Shown here: piece by piece, positions 1-5,140 of the stretch | Numbering within the stretch: position 1 is the first letter of the stretch | Layout of the letters: the number at the start of each line of letters is the position of its first letter | DNA from: an uncultured Dyadobacter sp. | GTDB taxonomy: Bacteria; Bacteroidota; Bacteroidia; Cytophagales; Spirosomataceae | NCBI GenBank assembly: GCA_946481035.1 | Contig: CAMLNK010000076.1 | Location: 1-9,742, forward strand | Length of the DNA stretch: 9,742 bases | Reading direction: 5' to 3' | Program-made: the position numbers and the translations under genes | The notes under the pieces: model-generated | Databases searched by the model: none | Told to the model about the DNA's origin: nothing | The model's input: only the letters and a program-made list of their open reading frames with translations

Positions 1-588
1 GGAATATAGCCGCTCATATTCAAAAAACCGGAGCCAAAGTTCGAAATCGGCTGCCAGTGAATGGTTTTGATTGATAAAAGCTCCCGCCTGCTCCCAGAGC
101 GAGCGTCGCCAGAAAACGGACTCCTGCTGGATGAACCGGCCATCGAACAATTGAAGCCGCAAGTGCGACCAACGCTGGCCGTACGGAAGGTCGTCGTATA
201 GGAAGGGCCGTCCGGCCTCGTCGAAAAAAGTATTGGCACCCATCAGCCACTTCACCTCCCCGAAACGCCCGAACAGCTCCGCGACCGTAAACAGTGACTT
301 TGGGTGGTACATATCGTCGGCATTGAGCCATGCCATAATTTCGCCCGAAGACCGCCCGAAGCCCTTTTGCAAGGCATCGTACAGGCCATTGTCCTTCTCG
401 CTGACCCAATAAGCAAGCTGCTGCTCATATTTGCGGATAATATCCACCGACCCGTCGGTGCTGCCGCCGTCGATAACAATGTATTCGAGGTTTGGATACC
501 CCTGCCCAAGCACCGAAAGAATGGTACTTTCCAGGTATCGTGCCTGGTTGAAGGAGGGGGTTACAATCGTAATCTTCGGCAGCGACAT
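1..588 (-). CDS. Glycosyltransferase family 2 protein (3' end cut off by window edge)
   Basis: GT-A fold glycosyltransferase that would move a sugar from a nucleotide-sugar donor to a glycan acceptor on the cytoplasmic side of the membrane. The first 196 residues are visible and the C-terminus lies beyond position 1. Seen: the start MSLPKITIVTPSFNQARYLE with the typical first beta strand, DGGSTDGS at residues 40-47, SEKDNGLYDAL at 63-73, and the metal-binding WLNADD at 87-92. An FxxxE segment follows around 152-156, and D181-F-E183-L-W185 fits the usual catalytic-base region of the family. The ATG at 586-588 is the first start after an in-frame stop at 619-621, which is also the stop of the preceding cupin gene; the gap is 30 bp. 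It is the last visible gene of a three-gene minus-strand run, so it is probably co-transcribed with the cupin and the GT8-like enzyme. The donor and acceptor sugars cannot be told from sequence. Confidence 0.93.
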   Translation of the reverse strand, partial: MSLPKITIVTPSFNQARYLESTILSVLGQGYPNLEYIVIDGGSTDGSVDIIRKYEQQLAYWVSEKDNGLYDALQKGFGRSSGEIMAWLNADDMYHPKSLFTVAELFGRFGEVKWLMGANTFFDEAGRPFLYDDLPYGQRWSHLRLQLFDGRFIQQESVFWRRSLWEQAGAFINQNHSLAADFELWLRFFEYERLYS

Positions 589-618
589 AATCAATGCATA
601 AGGCTCGTAAGCAACCCG

Positions 619-999
619 TTAGGACAGGGACAACTCGTACTCACGCGACTCCTGCACGCGCCCCTCGTGTGCGAACGGCTCGGAAGCAAGCACCATCAAA
701 ATGGATTCATCGGTGATTTCGAGCATTTCGTGCCGGTCTTCGGGGCCGAGCAGCAGGCATTGATCCGCCGAGTTGAGAACAAAATGCTGTTCTTCGGTTC
801 CCGCGTGGTTGATGATCAGGCAGCTTCCTTTCAAACAAATGACCGCCTGTTTCATACGCTGCCGGTTTCCGCCATTTTTGAAATAATCGGGGCCATTCAC
901 GTAAAAAATGCGCTTGATTTCGAACGGGATTACGCGCTCGATCACGGTCAGGCTGCCGCGTGTGTCCGTAAAGGTTTTCAGATTAATTAAACGAGCCAA
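619..999 (-). CDS. FdtA/WxcM-like sugar-ketoisomerase-family cupin lacking the catalytic HxH motif
   Basis: Single-domain cupin of 126 residues, close to the 135-140 of FdtA/QdtA dTDP-4-keto-6-deoxyglucose 3,4-ketoisomerases. Family features seen: DTRGSLTVIE at residues 12-21, PFEIKRIFYV at 25-34, KQAVICLKGSC at 50-60, HEM at 90-92 and LMVLAS at 101-106. FdtA has RGFHAH before the KQ strand, with two histidines (49 and 51 in FdtA) proposed as catalytic. This protein reads KNGGNR at 41-46, so both histidines are gone, and the usual WHEM is RHEM. The reading frame is intact, so this is not a frameshift artefact. It may bind a nucleotide sugar without isomerising it, or act in a different step or as a regulator. 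No ATG is available: the frame is closed by the stop at 1018-1020 and the best start is TTG at 997-999 (MARLINLKTF), which matches the N-terminus of relatives. It lies 18 bp after the GT8-like gene and 30 bp before the GT2 gene. Confidence 0.85.
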   Translation of the reverse strand: MARLINLKTFTDTRGSLTVIERVIPFEIKRIFYVNGPDYFKNGGNRQRMKQAVICLKGSCLIINHAGTEEQHFVLNSADQCLLLGPEDRHEMLEITDESILMVLASEPFAHEGRVQESREYELSLS

Positions 1000-1017
1000 G
1001 GGGTGATTTAGATTAGG

Positions 1018-2007
1018 TTAGGTTAAAGCATTCTTTTTGGTATAATTCTTATAGCGGCCCCGCAACCCGAACTGTATACGTCGCGACAGGCTAACGTTTA
1101 TCCATTTCAAAACCATCGGTTGTTCATGGAAAACGGCCGCCGGGTCGGTCAGCAGGACTTGGGATTCTGCGGAAGAAAGCGCTTTGATATAAGTACTGTA
1201 CACGAGCCGGACGATACTCTCCGGAAGCCGGTATTGTTCGGCAGTGAGGCGGAAGCTCCCGTCGACACAGTACCGGAAATCGTGGAAATGATAGAACACG
1301 AGCGGAACCTTACCTACACCCGATTTTTGCACAAACACCTTCCCATTCGAATTTTCACACACATAATCTATTGAATTCCAAGGAGCTACACCCCCACCCG
1401 GATGTTCGAGCACGTGTACGCACGTGAATCGCTCCGTCCAGTCGTCGAGGTATTTCTGGTCGCCGAACTTGCCATCCTCGAAACGGGCATAGCACCATTC
1501 CAGGCAGGCATTCATCCACCACGCCAGCACCGCCAGCCCCTCGTCGGTATTCTTAATAGTGATAAACTGTACGCAATAAATGCCGCTGCTTTCCGACTGG
1601 TCGTACTGCGGGCTGTACCGGTGCGCGGTGATCAGCACCGAATTATCTCCCATTTCGTCGGTCAGCACCTTCGGATCCGCGAAAAACAGCAGGTCGGCGT
1701 CGAGATAGGTACAATGGTCGAGTCCAAAAGCGTGGATACAATGCCAGATCGTGAAAGAAGTACAGGTCCAGCAATACTCCCCCGGCGTGCGGGTGCCCTT
1801 TACGGCGAGAAGTTCGGGCGTTTCAAATTCATGCAGGGAAACAATCGTCGCATTCGGAAGTTCCAGGCGGCGCAGCAAAGCATCGCAAGCGTCGTCGAAA
1901 GCGAAGATATACAAATGAAAATCAGCCCCTTGCCGGACGAGCGAATGGTACATCGCCAATCCCCGCGAGAGGTAGCATGAATTAAAAAGGGTACAAAAAT
2001 TCTGCAT
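1018..2007 (-). CDS. GT8-like GT-A glycosyltransferase
   Basis: Cytoplasmic 329-residue protein with no signal peptide or clear membrane segment. The N-terminus (FCTLFNSCYLSRGLAMYHSL, residues 4-23) resembles the nucleotide-binding start of glycogenin/LgtC-type enzymes. YLDADLLFF at 101-109 carries the DxD metal site (D103, D105). FGDQKYLDDW at 181-190 contains the conserved Asp-Gln of such enzymes, and GGGVAPWN at 204-211 and YHFHDF at 239-244 fit the late loop whose histidine usually completes the metal site. I infer a retaining glycosyltransferase acting on a surface glycan; donor and acceptor are unknown. The protein holds 13 cysteines, including YCWTC at 78-82, which is many for a cytoplasmic bacterial enzyme. 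The ATG at 2005-2007 places the first beta strand right at the N-terminus. It is the first gene of the minus-strand run, followed after 18 bp by the cupin, and is divergent from the methyltransferase at 2273. Confidence 0.85.
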   Translation of the reverse strand: MQNFCTLFNSCYLSRGLAMYHSLVRQGADFHLYIFAFDDACDALLRRLELPNATIVSLHEFETPELLAVKGTRTPGEYCWTCTSFTIWHCIHAFGLDHCTYLDADLLFFADPKVLTDEMGDNSVLITAHRYSPQYDQSESSGIYCVQFITIKNTDEGLAVLAWWMNACLEWCYARFEDGKFGDQKYLDDWTERFTCVHVLEHPGGGVAPWNSIDYVCENSNGKVFVQKSGVGKVPLVFYHFHDFRYCVDGSFRLTAEQYRLPESIVRLVYSTYIKALSSAESQVLLTDPAAVFHEQPMVLKWINVSLSRRIQFGLRGRYKNYTKKNALT

Positions 2008-2272
2008 TAAAGTATGTTAGGGGTAGAAGAGGGTATCTTCCAATACAAATATCAATGATAATTCGTGAAAGTGGTTCTCCTACCGGCTGATAAAATAATA
2101 TACTACCGACTATTTCTCGGCCGACAAGGTTGGAAAATGCATTCTGAATTAATTGACTATCAGTTATATAATACACGACCTGCTCATTATCACCAAGTTG
2201 GCAATGCTAAGATCGTATTGGAATGGAGTTACTAAATAAAGCCCTAAATTGCGATCGATTTAAAAGAAAAAT
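2008..2272. promoter_or_regulatory. AT-rich divergent intergenic region (GT run / methyltransferase)
   Basis: This 265-bp gap separates the minus-strand glycosyltransferase run from the plus-strand methyltransferase, so promoters for both directions are expected here. The only motif seen for the minus side is GATATTTG on the minus strand (2046-2053), one base from the Bacteroidota -7 consensus TAnnTTTG, but it has no TTG at the proper upstream distance. Nothing convincing was found for the plus side; the bases just before the ATG at 2273 are A-rich, as is common in this phylum in place of a Shine-Dalgarno sequence. A 64-codon open frame on the minus strand overlaps the start of the GT8-like gene but has no recognisable domain and is not called as a gene. 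Confidence 0.45.
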
Positions 2273-3055
2273 ATGTCGTTCTTTAAACCAAAGAAAAAAA
2301 ATCCGTACGGCTGGTTTGGTGACTACAAAAAGTGGGAAGCACTCATCAAAGTCTCCGGAGGTTATGAGGCCGAGGCTATTTTGGACAAAACAAAGAACGC
2401 GCTCCTGAAAGTGAAGAACGGCGAGGCGGCCTACGAGCGTGATTCGGTATTGTTTGACAAAAAAGTTTACCCCTATTCAGTCATTTCCGCCCTGCTATAC
2501 AGTGCCGTCGAATGCGGCAATAACCTCAATGTGATCGATTTCGGCGGATCGCTGGGAAGTACCTATTATCAGGTAAGGGACCTGATCCCGCCAACGGTGC
2601 AGCTGCATTGGAGCGTTGTCGAGCAGGAAAATTACGTCCGGTGCGGACAGGCGTTTTTTGAAGATGAAATACTGAAATTCCATTTCACGATCGAAGAAAG
2701 CATGAAGGCCCGCAAGGCCGACGTGCTGCTGCTTTCGAGCGTGCTGCAATACCTCGAAAAGCCGCACGACTTTTTGGAGGAAATTAAAAAGTACGATTTT
2801 AAATACATCATTATCGACCGGACGGCATTTATCCTGGCCGACCGCCCCGACAGGCTAACCTTGCAGGTCGTGCCGCCGGAAATCTACGAGGCACATTACC
2901 CCGCATGGTTTTTCAATGAGAAGCGGCTCCTCGAACATTTTGACGGTTACGAAATCAAAACGGAGTTCGAATCATTTGTGGCAGGAGAACAGGAAATGGA
3001 GATCGACCACATTAAGGCCGGTTATGACAAAGGTTTCTTCCTGATCAAACGCTAA
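2273..3055 (+). CDS. SAM-dependent methyltransferase, TIGR04325 type
   Basis: Class I methyltransferase of 260 residues resembling the TIGR04325 family (putative methyltransferases often found in polysaccharide or O-antigen loci of Leptospira, Bacteroidota and others). The family-type N-terminus is visible: NPYGWFGDYKKWEAL at residues 10-24, an SGGYEAEAIL segment at 28-37, and YERDSVLFD at 54-62. Motif I, the SAM-binding loop, is NVIDFGGSLGSTYY at 86-99. An acidic residue ends the next strand in VVEQENY (115-121). VLLLSSVLQYLEKP at 151-164 is the motif-IV-like segment, and YPAWFFNEKRLLEHF lies at 209-223. The methyl acceptor is unknown; a sugar in a nearby glycan is a guess from context. The ATG at 2273 is the first start before the family N-terminus and follows an A-rich leader. 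It is divergent from the GT run and converges with the AlkD-like gene, with 4 bp between stops. No plus-strand partner follows, so it appears monocistronic. Confidence 0.88.
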   Translation: MSFFKPKKKNPYGWFGDYKKWEALIKVSGGYEAEAILDKTKNALLKVKNGEAAYERDSVLFDKKVYPYSVISALLYSAVECGNNLNVIDFGGSLGSTYYQVRDLIPPTVQLHWSVVEQENYVRCGQAFFEDEILKFHFTIEESMKARKADVLLLSSVLQYLEKPHDFLEEIKKYDFKYIIIDRTAFILADRPDRLTLQVVPPEIYEAHYPAWFFNEKRLLEHFDGYEIKTEFESFVAGEQEMEIDHIKAGYDKGFFLIKR

Positions 3056-3059
3056 CGCA

Positions 3060-3728
3060 TTATTTCCCTTGCCTTTTCACCATTTCGTTGATCCAGATCG
3101 GCGCGAAAGGTGATGTACAGCCTTTCGAAACCGGATAGTCGCGGTAAATGCCGAGCTTCTCGCCTATCGCGAGTGCACGTGCACGAAGCTCCGGGAAATT
3201 GATGCCGATCTGCGCCAGCGTGGTATTCATAGTCCATTGTACCTCCGGCGGGGCTGTGGGCATTTCGGTTTCGAGGCGGTCGAGCAGGCCTGGCACATCG
3301 ATACCTTCGGGACTGCGCGTTACGCGGCCGGCCGTGAGGCTCCAACCCGCACGGGCCGCCCACGCGTAATCCGAGTTCATCCAGGTCTCGCGAAGTTCTT
3401 CCTTTTGAGGATGCTCCTTAATAATGTAGGAAGAAAGCCAGTCGGCAACCCAGAAATAGTTGACGCCATGCACCAGCCTGTCGAGCTCTCCGACAGACAG
3501 CAGCTTGGGTTTCATCACCAGCATACCCAGCAGCTGCGCCTCGATGTTGCCCGTATCCCACAATGCCAGACCCAATTGGTGGTCGACTTTGATTTTATTG
3601 GCGATGGCACGGATATCGCCCATTTTTACCCCGAATTGATTTTCGTGCGCGCCATTTTTAGCATTCATGGCGCGCACTTTTTCGTTTCCGAGCGATTTAA
3701 GGTCTGTTAAAGCTTCTTCGACGGTCAT
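3060..3728 (-). CDS. DNA alkylation repair protein, AlkD-like HEAT-repeat family
   Basis: Protein of 222 residues matching the short DNA alkylation repair family (PF08713 type), an all-helical HEAT-like fold related to AlkD, a DNA glycosylase that removes bulky or cationic alkylated bases such as N3- and N7-alkylpurines. Seen: MTVEEALTDLKSLGNEKVRA at residues 1-20, NQFGVKMGDIRAIA at 30-43, WDTGNIEAQLLG at 57-68, FWVADWLSSYII at 92-103, YAWAARAGWSLTAGR at 121-135, VQWTMNTTLAQIGIN in the C-terminal third, and a strongly conserved tail (YPVSKGCTSPFAPIWINEM). D96 near W93 and W97 is the likely counterpart of the AlkD catalytic aspartate region, but I have not aligned it fully. The ATG at 3726-3728 overlaps the stop of the VOC gene (ATGA), pointing to translational coupling. 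It is cytoplasmic and the last gene of its run. Confidence 0.9.
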   Translation of the reverse strand: MTVEEALTDLKSLGNEKVRAMNAKNGAHENQFGVKMGDIRAIANKIKVDHQLGLALWDTGNIEAQLLGMLVMKPKLLSVGELDRLVHGVNYFWVADWLSSYIIKEHPQKEELRETWMNSDYAWAARAGWSLTAGRVTRSPEGIDVPGLLDRLETEMPTAPPEVQWTMNTTLAQIGINFPELRARALAIGEKLGIYRDYPVSKGCTSPFAPIWINEMVKRQGK

Positions 3729-4174
3729 TTGCCTTGCATTTTTTCCGGATCATCGTAGTTGACCATCCAGTTGATACCAAATTTATCGGTCAGCGTTCCG
3801 AAATACGCACCCCAGAACGCATCCGCAAGCGGCATTGTAACCTGTCCGCCTGCCGAAAGGCCTGCAAACAACGTATCGGCTTCACCACGGTTTTCGGCAT
3901 TGACCGAGATCGAAAAGTTATTCCCCGGCCGATAATTGGCAGCCCATTCGCCGCCGGTGTCGCTTCCCATGAGTATGGTTTCTTTACTGATCGGCAAGCT
4001 GATGTGCATAATCCTGTTCGCTTCCTCCTCGGTCACCCCTTTACCATCTTCCCCAGGAGGCATTTCACCGAAACGGCCTACATAGGGAAACTCTCCGCCG
4101 AAAACGGATTTGTAAAAATCAAAGGCCGCTTCGCAGTTGCCGTCAAAAGTGAGGTAAATATTTACGGTAGCCAT
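3725..4174 (-). CDS. VOC-superfamily protein, PhnB/YdcC-like glyoxalase fold
   Basis: Cytoplasmic protein of 149 residues with the vicinal-oxygen-chelate fold of the PhnB-like ("3-demethylubiquinone-9 3-methyltransferase-like") group. Seen: TVNIYLTFDGNCEAAFDFYKS from residue 3, a first betaalphabetabetabeta unit with FGGEF at 25-29 and FGEMPP at 35-40, then IMHISLPISKETILMGSD at 55-72. The second module has GNNFSISVNAENRGEAD at 84-100 and GQVTMPLADAFWGAYFGTLTDKFG ending near 133, followed by INWMVNY. Most members of this group have no proven activity; they are thought to bind a metal or a small ligand, and the enzymatic label in databases should not be trusted. The ATG at 4172-4174 gives the standard family N-terminus. 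The gene ends in an ATGA overlap with the AlkD-like gene and begins 58 bp after the RidA-like gene. Confidence 0.88.
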   Translation of the reverse strand: MATVNIYLTFDGNCEAAFDFYKSVFGGEFPYVGRFGEMPPGEDGKGVTEEEANRIMHISLPISKETILMGSDTGGEWAANYRPGNNFSISVNAENRGEADTLFAGLSAGGQVTMPLADAFWGAYFGTLTDKFGINWMVNYDDPEKMQGK

Positions 4175-4232
4175 GGTGGTGATGGTTAGGATTTATGTTG
4201 TCAACAAAAAGACCGTTGCGGCCAAAAACTCC

Positions 4233-4775
4233 TTATGGCTGCACTTCAACGATCATCTCGATCTCCACGGCAATACCGGAAGGCAGCGAGGCTACGCCGA
4301 TGGCGGAACGGGCATGCTTGCCGCTTTCTCCGAAAACTTCTACCATAAAATCGGTAAAGCCGTTGATCACCTGGGGTTGCTGGGTCAAAGTAGGCGTGGA
4401 ATTGACGAGCCCCAGCACTTTCACGATCCTTTTTACCTTGTTCAGGTCATCAATCTCGTATTTCAAGGAGGCCAATAATGCGATCCCGCAGAGCTTAGCC
4501 GCCTCTTTTCCCTGCTCGACGGTCAGGTCATCTCCTACTTTTCCCAGGATTTGCCCGCCGCCCGGTTTGTCCGGTCCGTGGCCCGAAAGGTAAATGAGAT
4601 TGCCCACACGTACAGCGCGGAGGAGGTTTCCTTTACCCGCGTTGAGTTTCGGCAGCGTAATGCCGAGCTCGGTCAGCCTTTTCTCTACATCGGGGCGGCC
4701 CGATTGCGCATTGCCCCGGAAACTGATCGTAACGAACAAAAACAATAGTACAATCAGGGAAGTTTGTTTTAACAT
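4233..4775 (-). CDS. Exported RidA/YjgF/UK114-family protein
   Basis: RidA-family protein of 180 residues. Classical cytoplasmic RidA is about 130 residues and hydrolyses reactive enamine/imine intermediates made by PLP enzymes. Here residues 1-23 form a Sec signal peptide (K3, hydrophobic SLIVLLFLFVTISF, then GNA before Q24), so the mature protein should be periplasmic; no lipobox cysteine follows. The RidA domain spans about residues 28-178: VGNLIYLSGHGP at 57-68, LASLKYEIDDLNKVKRIVKV at 101-120, VNSTP at 124-128 and HARSAIGVASLP at 154-165. R156 matches the conserved ligand-binding arginine, and E171 the conserved late glutamate. This pattern resembles the YjgF-like subgroup containing GPDKPGG and GKVG segments, whose activity is unproven. 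The ATG at 4773-4775 gives the full signal peptide. It is the first gene of a possible RidA-VOC-AlkD run and divergent from susC. Confidence 0.88.
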   Translation of the reverse strand: MLKQTSLIVLLFLFVTISFRGNAQSGRPDVEKRLTELGITLPKLNAGKGNLLRAVRVGNLIYLSGHGPDKPGGGQILGKVGDDLTVEQGKEAAKLCGIALLASLKYEIDDLNKVKRIVKVLGLVNSTPTLTQQPQVINGFTDFMVEVFGESGKHARSAIGVASLPSGIAVEIEMIVEVQP

Positions 4776-4805
4776 GATAGGTTTAGTTTAATAAATAAAT
4801 GCGGT

Positions 4806-4838
4806 TAAAATTAAGAATCATTCGCAGAGAACCTGCAA
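4806..4838 (-). promoter_or_regulatory. Weak candidate promoter for the RidA-like gene
   Basis: Read on the minus strand, TTG (4836-4838), a 22-base spacer and TAATTTTA (4806-4813) follow. This resembles the Bacteroidota/Flavobacterium promoter form TTG-N17-23-TAnnTTTG, with one mismatch in the -7 box. Transcription would begin near 4800, giving a leader of about 25 bases before the ATG at 4775. Matches of this quality occur by chance in AT-rich DNA, so it is only a candidate. Confidence 0.3.
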
Positions 4839-4966
4839 CGACCGGCGCCCGATTGTAAACTACTGCTTCCGCCCTCTACACCTTCAAATAGCACCGATAG
4901 CTCATTGACTATTCCCTTTTTAATATTTTTTCATCATATAGTTAAACAAAATGCAGTATTTGTTAA

Positions 4967-4988
4967 GCCTTGCTTGACTTTTCAAGGC
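4967..4988. repeat. Short inverted repeat (GCCTTG...CAAGGC)
   Basis: A perfect 6-bp inverted repeat, GCCTTG (4967-4972) and CAAGGC (4983-4988), has a 10-base loop. Inside it a second, mutually exclusive hairpin is possible: CTTGA (4973-4977) and TCAAG (4982-4986) with a 4-base loop. There is no U-tract typical of an intrinsic terminator on the plus side. It lies about 150 bp before susC and 190 bp before the RidA-like start, so it could be a regulator-binding site or chance. Confidence 0.3.
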
Positions 4989-5140
4989 GTAAATCCCCCC
5001 TCTTTAATCAGGTACACCAGATTATGATATTGTTAAATAGCTTTCAGCCGAAGCTGTAAGTAAGATCGATTGCCCAATTTTGTCGCCTCAAAACCGGAAC
5101 TAACTTAATTCATTCATCATACCCATAACTCTACACCCAT

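Larger units (their letters stand above)
4776..5140. other. 365-bp divergent intergenic region (RidA / susC)
   Basis: No coding sequence or RNA gene was recognised here. It must hold promoters for the RidA-like gene (minus) and susC (plus). For susC the nearest match to the Bacteroidota -7 box TAnnTTTG is CAATTTTG at 5075-5082 (one mismatch), about 58 bases before the ATG, but its -33 element would be only CTG (5054-5056). Another partial match, TAGCTTTC at 5038-5045, has no TTG upstream. A small inverted repeat lies at 4967-4988 and is listed separately. No Shine-Dalgarno sequence precedes the susC ATG. Confidence 0.5.

Noticed and set aside
862..870. Missing HAH in the cupin as a possible frameshift or sequencing error
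   Set aside because: The flanking residues stay in frame and no alternative frame at this spot encodes a His-Ala-His.
304..990. 228-codon plus-strand open frame opposite the GT2 and cupin genes
   Set aside because: It runs antisense across two clear family members and has no motif of its own.
1402..1980. 192-codon plus-strand frame opposite the GT8-like gene
   Set aside because: It is the shadow of a convincing glycosyltransferase with DxD and other motifs.
1982..2176. 64-codon minus-strand frame just upstream of the GT8-like gene
   Set aside because: It overlaps the GT8-like start by 26 bp, lies in AT-rich promoter DNA, and shows no domain or clear start signal.
5038..5045. TAGCTTTC as a -7 promoter box for susC
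   Set aside because: It has no TTG or TTTG at 17-23 bases upstream and a mismatch at the conserved last G.
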